Assembly (NCBI RefSeq): GCF_011682045.1
Contig: NZ_VVIW01000031.1
Span: 1-64,000, forward strand
Reading direction: 5' to 3'
DNA: 64,000 nt
Source: Massilia aquatica
Lineage (GTDB): Bacteria; Pseudomonadota; Gammaproteobacteria; Burkholderiales; Burkholderiaceae_D
Part shown: positions 15,543 through 24,668 of the stretch, in pieces
Layout of the letters: each line of letters opens with the position of its first letter
Position numbering within the stretch: the first letter of the stretch is position 1
The notes under the pieces: model-generated
What the model was told of the DNA's origin: nothing
What the model saw: only the letters and a program-made list of their open reading frames with translations
The model's database searches: none
Program-made: the position numbers and the translations under genes

Positions 15543-18296
15543 ATGCGCAAGCAAGACCGTCTGAATCCCCAATTCCTCCCTGTTTCGCGCCTGACCCGCG
15601 CCGTTCGCGGGGCGCTGCACGCGAGCGCCTGCGCCGGCCTGCTGGCCCATGGCGCCGCCTCGGCCCAGTCCGTTGATGCGCCGATGCCGAAGGTGGAGAT
15701 CACCGGTTCGGCCATCAAGCGCATCGTCACCGAAACCCCGCTGCCGGTGCAGATCGTCACGCGTGAAGAAATCGAAAAGACCGGCGTGACCACCGCCGCC
15801 GAACTGATGGCGCGCATCTCGTCGAACGTGGGCGGCCTGACCGACGGCGCCAGCATCAACGTCGGCGGCGACCAGCGCGGCTTCAACAGCGCCAACCTGC
15901 GCGGCATCGGCACCTCGTCGACCCTGGTGCTGCTCAACGGCCGGCGCATGGCCAACTTCGCCTCGCCCGGCGACGATTCCGGCGTGGACCTGAACAATAT
16001 TCCGGCGGCGGCGATTGCGCGCGTTGAAGTGCTGCTTGACGGCGCCTCGGCCCTGTACGGCACCGATGCGGTCGGCGGCGTGATCAACTTCATTACGCGC
16101 AAGGATTTCCGCGGCGTGGAATTGAACGCCTACGCGCTCGGCACCAGGGAAGGCGGCGCCGGCAAACGCGCCGCGTCCCTCAGCATGGGAACGGGCGAAC
16201 TGGAAAAGGACGGCTACAACGTGTTCGCCGTGCTCGACCTGCAAACCACCGAGCGACTGAACACCTCGCAGCGCAGCTTCATCAACGACCTGCGGATTCC
16301 ACAGCGCCTCGGCCATTTGCTGTCGAGCTACACCAGCCCGGCCAACATCCGCCTCTCGTCAAGCCAGCGCGACTACCTGCAGGAAACCGGCTTCCTGCTG
16401 GACGGCCGCACCATCACCAACCGCCAGATCAACCTGTCGATCCCGACCTGTGCGGCGCCGGCCAATCTGTACCTGCCGGACGGCACCGGCGGCGTCGATG
16501 CCTGCACCTACAACTACATGGGCGACACCGAGCTGTACCCCAAGTCGAACAAGCAGAACCTGCTCAGCCGCGGCGTGTTCAAGCTCGGCGCCGACACCCA
16601 GGCCTACGCCGAAGTGGCCCTGAGCCGCTCGCGCACCAACTACGTCGGCTCGTCGGCGCGCGTGACCGCCTACATCGATTACCGCAAGATTCCGGCCTTG
16701 GCCAACAGCGGCCTGGACCAGCTCGACGACGACACGCCGGGCGAACTCCAGCTGCGCATGCGTCTCAATGAAGCCGGCATGCGCACCAGCGAACTGACCA
16801 GCGAAAGCCAGCGTTACGTGGCCGGCGTGACCGGCATCGCGGCCGGCTGGGATTACGACGTGGGCTTTAACCACAGCGTGAACACGGTCAAGGACAAGGA
16901 TACCCACGGTTACGTGCTGCTCGACAAGTTGCTGGCCGCCGTGGCGGACGGCAGGATCAACCCGTTCGGCCCTTCCGGCGCCGAAGGCCTGGCGCTGCTC
17001 GACAGCATTCAGGTCAACGATGTGGTGCGGCGCGCGCGCGGCACCATGGACTCACTCGACTTCAAGGCCTCGCGTTCCTTGATGACCCTGGCCGGCGGCG
17101 ACCTGGGCGTGGCGGTGGGTGCCGAAGCGCGGCGCGAGCGCACCGATTTCAATCCGTCCGCCCTGCTCATGAGCGACAACATCAACAACGATGCCGCGCC
17201 GGAAGGCGGCAAGGCCACCAGCGACCAGCGCAAGGTGTACGCGGTGTTCGGCGAAGTGCTGGCACCTTTCACCAAAGAATGGCAGGGCCAGTTTTCGGCG
17301 CGCTACGACCGCTACCAGAAGGTCGGCGGCGCCCTGAGCCCGAAAATCGGCCTGGCGTTCACCCCGAACAAGTCGCTCACCGTACGCGCGTCGGCCGGCA
17401 AGGGTTTCCGCGCGCCGTCGATGTCCGACCTGTACCGCCCGACCGTCTACAGCAGCACCGCCACCCTGCCCGACCCGGTCTACTGCGCCACCGTGGATAA
17501 CAACTATTCGGACTGCGCCACCAACTGGGACACGCGCCGCTACAGCAACGTCAACCTGAAACCGGAGAGCAGCCGCCAGGTCTCGGCCGGCATCGTGCTC
17601 GAGCCGAGCAAGCACTGGAACGCCAGCCTGGACTACTGGAAGATCAAGCGCACCGACCTGATCAGCGAAATCGGCGACGACATCATCCTCGGCAACCTGG
17701 GCAAGTATGGCGAGCTGGTGCACCGTGATGAAGACGGCGTGATCGAGTACATCGAACTGCACAAGGAAAACCGTGGCGCCCAGATCGCCAGCGGCCTGGA
17801 CCTGGTGATGAACCTGCGCAGCGCCAATACCAGCCTCGGCCGCTTCGGTGCGCGCCTGAACGGCACCTACGTGCTCGATTCCAAGATCCAGACCGGCAAC
17901 GGCGATCCCTACATCAGCAACCTGGGCAAGTTCGTCACCGACAGCGTGGTGCAGCGCTGGCGCCATACCGTCAGCCTGGACTGGGACCAGGGTCCGCTGT
18001 CGGCCACCGTGTCGAACAGTTTTTCGGCCGGCTACGACGACCAGAACTCGGCCATCAACGTCGACAACGGCACCGTGGTCGCGGCCAACCGCGTCAAGGC
18101 GTACTCGCTGTGGGACATGTCGCTGGCCTATGAATTCGGCAAAAGCCTGAAACTGCGCGCCGGCGTGCAAAACCTGTTCGACAAGGCGCCGCCGTACTCG
18201 AACCAGGCCAACTTCTTCATCTCCGGCTACGACCCGACCTACACCGACCCGCGCGGACGGCGCTTTTATGGCAGCGTGAACTACGCCTTCCGCTAA
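15543..18296 (+). CDS. TonB-dependent outer-membrane receptor
   Basis: A 917-residue outer-membrane receptor. After an N-terminal signal peptide (cleavage near A-A-S-A-Q), the plug opens V-E-I-T-G-S-A-I-K-R, continues T-P-L-P-V-Q-I-V-T-R-E-E-I and includes N-L-R-G-I-G-T-S-S-T-L-V-L-L-N-G-R-R and D-A-V-G-G-V-I-N-F-I-T-R-K. The barrel fills the rest and ends S-V-N-Y-A-F-R with the usual terminal aromatic. This is the large 'G-S-x-I-K-R' receptor type often tied to carbohydrate or peptide uptake rather than siderophores. The start at 15543 has a GGAG site. The propeller gene follows 4 bp downstream, so they are probably co-transcribed. Confidence 0.9.
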   Translation: MRKQDRLNPQFLPVSRLTRAVRGALHASACAGLLAHGAASAQSVDAPMPKVEITGSAIKRIVTETPLPVQIVTREEIEKTGVTTAAELMARISSNVGGLTDGASINVGGDQRGFNSANLRGIGTSSTLVLLNGRRMANFASPGDDSGVDLNNIPAAAIARVEVLLDGASALYGTDAVGGVINFITRKDFRGVELNAYALGTREGGAGKRAASLSMGTGELEKDGYNVFAVLDLQTTERLNTSQRSFINDLRIPQRLGHLLSSYTSPANIRLSSSQRDYLQETGFLLDGRTITNRQINLSIPTCAAPANLYLPDGTGGVDACTYNYMGDTELYPKSNKQNLLSRGVFKLGADTQAYAEVALSRSRTNYVGSSARVTAYIDYRKIPALANSGLDQLDDDTPGELQLRMRLNEAGMRTSELTSESQRYVAGVTGIAAGWDYDVGFNHSVNTVKDKDTHGYVLLDKLLAAVADGRINPFGPSGAEGLALLDSIQVNDVVRRARGTMDSLDFKASRSLMTLAGGDLGVAVGAEARRERTDFNPSALLMSDNINNDAAPEGGKATSDQRKVYAVFGEVLAPFTKEWQGQFSARYDRYQKVGGALSPKIGLAFTPNKSLTVRASAGKGFRAPSMSDLYRPTVYSSTATLPDPVYCATVDNNYSDCATNWDTRRYSNVNLKPESSRQVSAGIVLEPSKHWNASLDYWKIKRTDLISEIGDDIILGNLGKYGELVHRDEDGVIEYIELHKENRGAQIASGLDLVMNLRSANTSLGRFGARLNGTYVLDSKIQTGNGDPYISNLGKFVTDSVVQRWRHTVSLDWDQGPLSATVSNSFSAGYDDQNSAINVDNGTVVAANRVKAYSLWDMSLAYEFGKSLKLRAGVQNLFDKAPPYSNQANFFISGYDPTYTDPRGRRFYGSVNYAFR

Positions 18297-18300
18297 GTAA

Positions 18301-19413
18301 GTGCGGATGTTGTGGGTGCCTGTGGCCGGCACGGTGATGCTGGCCTCGTACCTCGGCCTGTGGCCGGTGCCGATCGCACCGGTCAGCTGGGACGCGCCCA
18401 GCGCGCCCGGCTATACAGGCGTACACGCCGCCAACAACAAACTGGCTGGCGTGCAGCGCATCGACCTGCACGGTGAAGTCGGCCCGGAACACGTTGTCGC
18501 CGGGCCGGATGGCAGGCTGTACACGGGCCTAAAAAGCGGCAAGATCGTGCGCATGCAGCCCGATGGCAGCGGCCAGGAAGTGTTCGCCGCCACCGGCGGG
18601 CGTCCGCTCGGCATGGCCTTTGCCGCCGATGGCAGCCTGGTGGTGGCCGACGGCATCAAGGGCTTGCTGTCTGTCGCGCCAAACGGCCAGGTGTCGTCCC
18701 TGGGTGACGGCCAGGCGCGCTTTCTCAACGCGGTGGCGATTGCCGCCAGCGGCAAGATCTACGTGACCGAATCGTCCACCCGCTTCACCCCTGCCCGCCA
18801 TGGCGGCACGGTGGAAGCGGCCATGCTCGACGTGATGGAGCAGTCGGCCACTGGGCGGGTGCTGGAATACGACCCGGCGAGCAAGGCGCTACGCGAAGTC
18901 GCTCGCGGCTTCTCGCTGGCCAACGGCATCGCCCTCAGTACCGATGAAGCGAGCCTGTTCGTCAGCGAAAGCGGGCGTTACCGGGTGTGGAAGATCGCGC
19001 TCGACGCCGATCGGCTTGATGTGGGCCAGCCGTCCGCGCAGGCACAAATCCTGTTCGACAACCTGCCCGGCTATCCGGACAACCTGACGCGCGCGCCCGA
19101 CGGCACGCTGTGGCTGGGTTTCGGCGGCCAGAGAAACGATTTGGACAAGATGGCGCGCACACCCTTCATGCGCAGCATGGTGCTGCGCATCCCGCGCTTT
19201 TCGTGGGCCAAGCCCAAGCCGTACGGGCACGTCATGGCATTCAGCGAAGACGGCAAGGTGATCGACGACCTGCAAGACCCCGGCGGCGCTTCGCCGCTGA
19301 CGACCGGCGCCACCGGCATCGGCGGGCGCCTGTACATTCACAACGCCGATGGCGCCACCCTGGACTGGGTCGAGCGCGCAGTTACTTCCGCTGACGCAGG
19401 TACTGGAAAGTAA
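18301..19413 (+). CDS. SMP-30/strictosidine-synthase-like beta-propeller protein
   Basis: About 370 residues. The N-terminus has one hydrophobic segment (V-A-G-T-V-M-L-A-S-Y-L-G-L-W) acting as anchor or signal. The rest is a six-bladed propeller of the gluconolactonase/strictosidine-synthase-like kind, with repeats such as G-P-D-G-R-L-Y-T-G, A-A-D-G-S-L-V-V-A-D, F-L-N-A-V-A-I, L-A-N-G-I-A-L and Y-P-D-N-L-T-R-A-P-D-G-T-L-W. These proteins often hydrolyse lactones. Start is GTG at 18301 or ATG at 18307. Coupling to the TonB receptor 4 bp upstream suggests they handle the same compound. Its 3' end overlaps the convergent gene by 32 bp. Confidence 0.8.
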   Translation: MRMLWVPVAGTVMLASYLGLWPVPIAPVSWDAPSAPGYTGVHAANNKLAGVQRIDLHGEVGPEHVVAGPDGRLYTGLKSGKIVRMQPDGSGQEVFAATGGRPLGMAFAADGSLVVADGIKGLLSVAPNGQVSSLGDGQARFLNAVAIAASGKIYVTESSTRFTPARHGGTVEAAMLDVMEQSATGRVLEYDPASKALREVARGFSLANGIALSTDEASLFVSESGRYRVWKIALDADRLDVGQPSAQAQILFDNLPGYPDNLTRAPDGTLWLGFGGQRNDLDKMARTPFMRSMVLRIPRFSWAKPKPYGHVMAFSEDGKVIDDLQDPGGASPLTTGATGIGGRLYIHNADGATLDWVERAVTSADAGTGK

Positions 19414-19654
19414 AAGCGAAGACGAAGAACACCGCGCCGATCGCGGCGCCGATCTCGGGCGCCCGGCTGCCGTCGAACCAGTCGGGATGGCTGCGCGACA
19501 AGGCGGCCACCAGCAGGCCGCTCACGTAGCCGCCCGCCGCGCAAAGGGCTGCGCCGAATATCACCAGCACGGCCGGCAGCATGCTCAAGAGGCCGATCAT
19601 CACGTTTATCGGCAAGTGACGGCGTGGCTTTGGGGTCTGCTCTTCTTCCTGCAT
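19382..19654 (-). CDS. small two-helix membrane protein
   Basis: A 90-residue protein with a charged N-terminus (M-Q-E-E-E-Q-T-P-K-P-R-R) and two hydrophobic stretches (about 17-47 and 66-83), ending in a basic tail. No family can be named with confidence. It lies downstream of the PepSY gene and a 58-residue membrane protein on the same strand. Small membrane proteins in that position are common in iron-uptake clusters, so a shared operon is plausible. The 3' end overlaps the convergent propeller gene. Confidence 0.65.
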   Translation of the reverse strand: MQEEEQTPKPRRHLPINVMIGLLSMLPAVLVIFGAALCAAGGYVSGLLVAALSRSHPDWFDGSRAPEIGAAIGAVFFVFAFTFQYLRQRK

Positions 19655-19715
19655 GGGGCGCTTTCCGCTGACAAAACGATATCATACCGTCAATGTCCGA
19701 AATGCCGCCAGATGA

Positions 19716-19892
19716 CTATCCGCGCCGGCGCTTGAACGAATACCACCCGCACGCCAGCACCGGCGCGCCCAGGGTCACGGCCGACACCAGATCCCACCAG
19801 CCATCGCCGAGCAGGGCCGCGATCAGGCCGATGCAGGTGAGCACGCCAAAGACGATGGGCCAGCCCCACAGGGTCAGGAACGGCGCTTTCAC
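19716..19892 (-). CDS. 58-residue membrane protein coupled to PepSY gene
   Basis: It starts at a GTG whose last two bases are shared with the TGA of the upstream PepSY gene (GTGA, 19889-19892), a translational-coupling arrangement. The product, V-K-A-P-F-L-T-L-W-G-W onward, has two membrane helices (about 8-26 and 31-50) and a basic end (K-R-R-R-G). A longer frame starting at 20054 exists but overlaps the PepSY gene extensively. The family is unknown. It probably accompanies the PepSY protein in iron uptake. Confidence 0.65.
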   Translation of the reverse strand: MKAPFLTLWGWPIVFGVLTCIGLIAALLGDGWWDLVSAVTLGAPVLACGWYSFKRRRG

Positions 19893-21019
19893 GAAACGCT
19901 CCCGGTGCGCCCACGTTTGCGCCACAGATACAGCCCGCTGCCCAGCACCACGATGGTGGCGATATCGAGCAAGGCCCACCAGAGCTGCATCCAGATGCCT
20001 CCGTAATCGCCAAAATGCAGCGGCTGCGAAATCAGCAAGCCGGTCAGGTACCACGGCAGGTCGCGGCTGTCGGTCACCCGGCTGGTGACGGCGTCAACCA
20101 GCACCGGCTTGTACAGGCGCGAGGTCAGCGCTTCCTTGCCGTGCATGAAGATGCCGTAGTGATGGGGACTGGAAAACGCCGTCCCCGGCCACGCGATGAA
20201 GCCGACCTGCATGCCCGGCTCGAGCTTGAGCGACGCGTCCACGCCCGGCTGCAATAGCCCCAGCGCGGCCGGCGCGGGCAGTGCCCTGTAGGGAGCGATC
20301 ATTTCCGCCAGCTGGTCGTTTTGCCAGTACTTGAGCAGCAGATCGGCCCAGGTATTGATCATGCCGGTGGCGCCCACCACCAGCGCCCACACCAGGGTGA
20401 CGATGCCGAGCAGATTGTGCATGTCGAGCCACTTGAGGCGGCTGGCGCGCTCGCGCCGCACCGTGCCGAATTGCAGCTTGCGCATGAACGGCGCGTACAG
20501 CACCACGCCGGACACGGTGGCGACCAGGAACAGCAAACCCATGAACCCCAGGAACAGCATGCCCCACAGCCCGGCGAACAGGTCGGCGTGCAGGCGCAGC
20601 ATGATGTTCATGAAGGTGCCTTCGAACTTGTTCTCCTGGATCACCTTGCCGCTGCGCGCATCGACCGCGATCGACTTGAAGTCCGGATCGAGCCGGGTCT
20701 TGCCCACGGTGAGATGCCAGATCTTGTCGTCGCCGGCTTCCTGCGACATGTATTGCATCACCAGGTCCGGGTACATGGCCAGGCCGGCCGCGATGACGGT
20801 GTCGACACTGGCCCTGGGCGTGCCGGGCGCCATCTCGGGCGCGACGATCTCGTTGCCCAGCAGCTCCCCGATCTCGTGATGGAAGATCAGCGGCAGGCCG
20901 GTCAGGCACAAGAGCAGCATGAAGATCGTGCAGACCAGGCTGGTCCACTTGTGAATCCAGGCCCAGCGGCGGACGGTGGTGGGTGTCATGACAGGGGCGC
21001 GCCGGGCAGGCTCGTGCAT
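19889..21019 (-). CDS. PepSY-associated TM protein (PiuB/FsrB-like iron-uptake protein)
   Basis: About 376 residues with four membrane helices. The first follows R-R-W-A-W-I-H-K-W-T-S-L and contains L-C-L-T-G-L-P-L-I-F-H-H-E-I. Later come H-A-D-L-F-A-G-L-W-G, M-H-N-L-L-G-I-V-T-L-V-W and a C-terminal helix ending L-Y-L-W-R-K-R. The paired histidines in membrane helices are typical of the PepSY_TM family, whose members are linked to release or reduction of ferric siderophores at the inner membrane. ATG 21019 is preferred to 21049, which lies inside a Fur-box-like site; 20989 is possible. It is divergent from a siderophore receptor. Confidence 0.85.
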   Translation of the reverse strand: MHEPARRAPVMTPTTVRRWAWIHKWTSLVCTIFMLLLCLTGLPLIFHHEIGELLGNEIVAPEMAPGTPRASVDTVIAAGLAMYPDLVMQYMSQEAGDDKIWHLTVGKTRLDPDFKSIAVDARSGKVIQENKFEGTFMNIMLRLHADLFAGLWGMLFLGFMGLLFLVATVSGVVLYAPFMRKLQFGTVRRERASRLKWLDMHNLLGIVTLVWALVVGATGMINTWADLLLKYWQNDQLAEMIAPYRALPAPAALGLLQPGVDASLKLEPGMQVGFIAWPGTAFSSPHHYGIFMHGKEALTSRLYKPVLVDAVTSRVTDSRDLPWYLTGLLISQPLHFGDYGGIWMQLWWALLDIATIVVLGSGLYLWRKRGRTGSVS

Positions 21020-21034
21020 TGGATAAACGCGAAT

Positions 21035-21053
21035 CATAATGCAGATCATTCTC
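21035..21053 (-). promoter_or_regulatory. Fur-box-like site for PepSY gene
   Basis: Read on the minus strand, GAGAATGATCTGCATTATG matches 14 of 19 positions of the consensus Fur box. It lies just upstream of the preferred PepSY start. Iron-dependent repression is the expected effect. Confidence 0.55.
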
Positions 21054-21084
21054 GTTTGCCAGAACCCTTGTCGGTCGGACAGAT

Positions 21085-21103
21085 TATAATGAGAATCGTT
21101 TCC
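21085..21103 (+). promoter_or_regulatory. Fur-box-like site for siderophore receptor
   Basis: TATAATGAGAATCGTTTCC matches 14 of 19 consensus Fur-box positions, including the central GAnAATC core. It is 24 bp before the receptor ATG. With the site at 21035-21053 it would give coordinated iron control of the divergent pair. Confidence 0.65.
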
Positions 21104-21126
21104 ATCTGACTTCTCGCCTACCCGCC

Positions 21127-23328
21127 ATGCATACTCCCCGCTTCTGCCCTACCCCGTTCGCCCTCGCCGCCTTCCTGCTTGCCAGTGCCGGCGCGCAAGC
21201 GCAGACCACCGCTACCGACAACGCCGCCGACGCCGTCATGCCCACCGTTACCGTGACCGCCTCGGCCGATGCGTCGGCGGAAGGCTTGTCGCGCGCGTAT
21301 GCGGGCGGCCAGGTGGCGCGCGGCGGGCGCATGGGGCTGCTGGGGAATATGGACATCATGAATTCGGCGTTCAGCAGCACCAGTTACACCCAGCAGTTCA
21401 TCGCCGACCAGCAGGCCCGCAGCGTCGGCGACCTGCTCCAGAGCGACCCGGCGGTGCGCCTGTCGCGCGGCTACGGCAATTTCCAGGAAGTCTATATGAT
21501 CCGCGGCTTCGCGCTCGACTCGGACGATGTCGGCTACAACGGCCTGTACGGCGTGCTGCCGCGCCAGTATGTGTCGCCCGAACTGCTGGAACGGGTGGAA
21601 GTGTTCCGTGGCGCCAGCGCCTTCCTGAACGGGGCCGCGCCGGGCGGTAGCGGCAATGGCGGCGCCATCAACCTGATGCCCAAGCGCGCCGGCAACAGCG
21701 CGCTGACGGAAGTGACAGCCGGCATCGAGAGCGGCGGCCATGGCTACGCCGCCATTGACCTGGGCCGCCGCTTCGGCGCGGACAAGGAGTTCGGCGTGCG
21801 CGTCAATGCCGCCAGGCGCGCCGGCGAGACCAGCGTGGCGCGCGACGAGCACGGCGTGAGCATGCTGTCGGTGGGCCTGGACTACCGCATGCGCGACCTG
21901 CGCCTGTCGGCCGACGTGGGCTATCAGGATTTCGACCTCGACGCCCCGCGTCCGAGCGTTGGCACGGCCGGCGTTGCCAGCATTCCGTCCGCGCCTGATG
22001 CCAAGCGCAACTTCGGCCAGCCATGGAGCTTTTCCAGGGAGCGCGATGTGTTCGGCACCATGCGCGCCGAAATCGACCTCGGCAACGAGATGACCGCCTG
22101 GGCGGCCTTCGGCAACCGCGCCACCAAGGAATCGAACAGCCTGGGCGAGCCGGCGCTGTCGTCGACCAACGGCAATGCCAGCGTGTATCGCTTCGACAAT
22201 GCGCGCAAGCAGGAAATCCGTACCGGCGAACTCGGCCTGCGCGCCAGGGTGCGCACCGGCGCGCTCACGCACGCACTTGTCGCCAGCTGGTCCGGCCACT
22301 GGAACGAGGCAAAAAACGCCTACGCCATCAGCAATTTCGCCGGCGTGCCGACCAATATCTACAATCCGGTCGACGCGGCCGCGCCGACGCCCGATTTCTT
22401 TACCGGCGGCGTGCTGAGCGACCCGCGCCTCACCCAAAAAACCATTCTCACCAGCTACGCCGTGGCCGATACGGTGTCGCTGCTGGACGAGCAGTTGATG
22501 ATCACCCTCGGCCTGCGCCGCCAGACCATCAAGGATGCGGCTTTCGCCTACGGCAGCGCGCAGCAGAGCTCGCAGTACGACGGCAGCGCCAACACGCCGG
22601 TGGCCGGCGTGGTGTTCAAGGTCAACAAGAGCGTGTCGGTGTATGCCAACTATATCGAAGCACTGGTCAAGGGACCTGTCGCCAGCGGCAATACCGCAGC
22701 CGGACGCCAGGTGGCTAATCTGGGCGAGGTGTTTTCGCCGTACAAGTCGAAACAGAAAGAAGCCGGCGTCAAGGTTGACGGCGGCAAGCTCGGCATGAGC
22801 GCGGCGGTATTCACGACCGCCAAACCGCTGCTGGCGATCCAGGGCGAACTGGCCGGCCTGTTCGGCGAACAAACCAACCAGGGCGTGGAACTGTCGCTCT
22901 TCGGCGCCCCGCTGCGCGGCGTGCGGCTGCTGGGCGGCCTGACCCTGCTCGATACCGAGCAAAGCGACACCAGCATCGCCACCAACAATGGCAAGCACGC
23001 CATCGGCGCGCCAAAAACGCAGCTCAACGCCAGCCTTGAATGGGATGTGCCCGGCGTGTCCGGCCTGAGCGTCAATCTGCGCTCGCTGTACACCTCGACC
23101 CAGTATGCCGACCTGGCCAATACCAAGCAGGTCCCGGCCTGGACCCGCTTCGACCTCGGTGCGCGCTACCTGACCAGCATCGGCGCACGCACCCTGACCC
23201 TGCGCGCGCGCATCGACAATGTCGCCAACCGCAACTACTGGGCCTCGACCGGCTCCTCGTTCGATGCCGGCTACCTGGTGGCGGCAACCCCGCGTACCGT
23301 GGTGCTGTCGGGCAGCCTGGCGTTCTGA
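21127..23328 (+). CDS. TonB-dependent siderophore receptor
   Basis: A 733-residue outer-membrane receptor. The signal peptide ends at A-G-A-Q-A-Q; a V-T-V-T-A TonB-box region follows. The plug contains V-G-D-L-L-Q-S-D-P-A-V-R, E-V-Y-M-I-R-G-F, R-V-E-V-F-R-G-A-S-A-F-L-N-G-A-A-P-G-G and G-G-A-I-N-L-M-P-K-R, the usual signature of ferric-siderophore receptors. The barrel ends S-L-A-F. A Fur-box-like site upstream and the divergent PepSY gene support iron uptake. The siderophore cannot be identified and no synthesis genes are in the window. Confidence 0.92.
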   Translation: MHTPRFCPTPFALAAFLLASAGAQAQTTATDNAADAVMPTVTVTASADASAEGLSRAYAGGQVARGGRMGLLGNMDIMNSAFSSTSYTQQFIADQQARSVGDLLQSDPAVRLSRGYGNFQEVYMIRGFALDSDDVGYNGLYGVLPRQYVSPELLERVEVFRGASAFLNGAAPGGSGNGGAINLMPKRAGNSALTEVTAGIESGGHGYAAIDLGRRFGADKEFGVRVNAARRAGETSVARDEHGVSMLSVGLDYRMRDLRLSADVGYQDFDLDAPRPSVGTAGVASIPSAPDAKRNFGQPWSFSRERDVFGTMRAEIDLGNEMTAWAAFGNRATKESNSLGEPALSSTNGNASVYRFDNARKQEIRTGELGLRARVRTGALTHALVASWSGHWNEAKNAYAISNFAGVPTNIYNPVDAAAPTPDFFTGGVLSDPRLTQKTILTSYAVADTVSLLDEQLMITLGLRRQTIKDAAFAYGSAQQSSQYDGSANTPVAGVVFKVNKSVSVYANYIEALVKGPVASGNTAAGRQVANLGEVFSPYKSKQKEAGVKVDGGKLGMSAAVFTTAKPLLAIQGELAGLFGEQTNQGVELSLFGAPLRGVRLLGGLTLLDTEQSDTSIATNNGKHAIGAPKTQLNASLEWDVPGVSGLSVNLRSLYTSTQYADLANTKQVPAWTRFDLGARYLTSIGARTLTLRARIDNVANRNYWASTGSSFDAGYLVAATPRTVVLSGSLAF

Positions 23329-23342
23329 GACGCGGCGGCGGC

Positions 23343-23837
23343 ATGATCCAGGCCATCTATCCGGTCGTCAGCCGCTGCCTGCCCGACAGCTTCCTCGAGC
23401 AGTCGCTCGACGCGGTCAACGGCAGGGAAAACCTGCCATCCGGGCACAGCCCACTGGCGCAGCGGGTCCGGGCGGCGCAGGCAAAGCCGATCAAGCTGCT
23501 TCAGACCGACGAGCTATGCACCCTGCTGCGCCAGCGCGAGGGTGGCGTGCTGGCGCTGGCGCTGGCCTTGTACATCGTCGACCATGAACCGCTGATCAGC
23601 GCCGACGCCAGCCCGGGCGACCTGTTCAGGCTGACCCTGGAATACGACTGGGTCGACTGGCATGCGGCCCAGCGCTTCGGCATCGATCCGTGGGTGTGCC
23701 TGCTGGCAGCGCAGGCGACCATCGCCGGCCTGCATGCATTAATCGCCGGCAGCGACAGCCTGTGCGCCGAGCTCGACGCCGCCAGCACGGCGCAGCCAGC
23801 CGTGTATCTGGTTCCGGAGCCGCAACTGGCGCGCTGA
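23343..23837 (+). CDS. hypothetical protein downstream of siderophore receptor
   Basis: A 164-residue soluble protein beginning 14 bp after the receptor stop, so probably in its operon. No signal peptide. The central part (L-A-L-A-L-Y-I-V-D-H-E-P-L and L-E-Y-D-W-V-D-W-H-A-A-Q-R-F-G-I-D-P-W) is helical and aromatic-rich. No known family was recognised. The stop codon lies in the arm of a hairpin shared with the convergent gene. Confidence 0.65.
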   Translation: MIQAIYPVVSRCLPDSFLEQSLDAVNGRENLPSGHSPLAQRVRAAQAKPIKLLQTDELCTLLRQREGGVLALALALYIVDHEPLISADASPGDLFRLTLEYDWVDWHAAQRFGIDPWVCLLAAQATIAGLHALIAGSDSLCAELDAASTAQPAVYLVPEPQLAR

Positions 23838-23864
23838 ACCCGCAGCCCCAGGCAACCGGGTTCA
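23835..23864. terminator. bidirectional hairpin spanning two stop codons
   Basis: TGAACCCG (23835-23842) pairs exactly with CGGGTTCA (23857-23864) around a 14-base loop. The plus-strand gene's TGA (23835-23837) is at one end and the minus-strand gene's TGA (complement at 23862-23864) at the other. It probably ends both convergent transcripts. Confidence 0.55.
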
Positions 23865-24548
23865 AGCATCCGGACACTTGCGCCTGGGTTGCCAGTCCCA
23901 CACGCCGCCGGTCTTGACCAGCTTGACGCGCCACGGCGCCACCTTGCCGGCCAGGCAGGTCGCCTGCGCACTGAGCTCGCCATTCGCTTCCCACTGTATC
24001 TTGCCGAGGGTGGCCACCATCGAATCCGCTTTGGTGGGGTGCGGCAGGTAGTCTCTTCCCTCCCAGGAAACGCGGCCATCGAGCGCATGAACGGCCAGCG
24101 AGGTGGCGTCCAGACCATTGCTCTGCGAACTGGCCAGGTAGGCGCGCCGGTCGGCCGAAAATTCGACCGTGCCGCCCGCATCCGTGATGTTGCCGTTCGC
24201 CTCGTTGATCAGCTTGCCCGTAAAGTCGCCGCCATCTTCATGGGCCACCAGGATAAAGCCCTCCTTACGCTGGCAAAATTCGTAGCGCACCCCATCGAGC
24301 GGCTCGTCGTAGGGCGGCTTGTCGGTAAACTTGTGGGTCTTGCCGGCCACCGTCACCTGTAAGACATGCTTCGACAGGCGCTTGACCACGCCGTCGGCCT
24401 CGGCCTTGATGCGCTTCGCCTCCAGGCCGGGCTTGCCGCTGTCGCAGTTCAACACCATGTTCGCCGCGCATGCCGGTCCAGCCACCAGAACTGCCAGCAA
24501 GGCGCCACATTGTCGAAGTCGCTTGTTCACTCGATTCCCCTTGTTCAT
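23862..24548 (-). CDS. secreted hypothetical protein
   Basis: A 228-residue protein with a signal peptide (basic N-R-V-N-K-R-L-R, hydrophobic A-L-L-A-V-L-V-A, cleavage after A-C-A-A). The mature part has four or more cysteines (N-C-D-S-G, F-C-Q-R-K, A-T-C-L-A, R-K-C-P-D), suggesting periplasmic disulfides. Short beta-strand blocks are visible but no family is recognised. It stands alone between a convergent neighbour and a divergent sensor kinase. An in-frame alternative start (M-V-L-N) would remove the signal and is less likely. Confidence 0.7.
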   Translation of the reverse strand: MNKGNRVNKRLRQCGALLAVLVAGPACAANMVLNCDSGKPGLEAKRIKAEADGVVKRLSKHVLQVTVAGKTHKFTDKPPYDEPLDGVRYEFCQRKEGFILVAHEDGGDFTGKLINEANGNITDAGGTVEFSADRRAYLASSQSNGLDATSLAVHALDGRVSWEGRDYLPHPTKADSMVATLGKIQWEANGELSAQATCLAGKVAPWRVKLVKTGGVWDWQPRRKCPDA

Positions 24549-24668
24549 TCATAGCGTTCATTAGCAATCTGCAATTATGCAATATTTGCCCCGGCACGCA
24601 AGCAGGAGCGCCGCCGATTTGTTACATCCTGTTATGGTAAAGTCCGGTGTCGCCCGGTTTGCGGGGAC

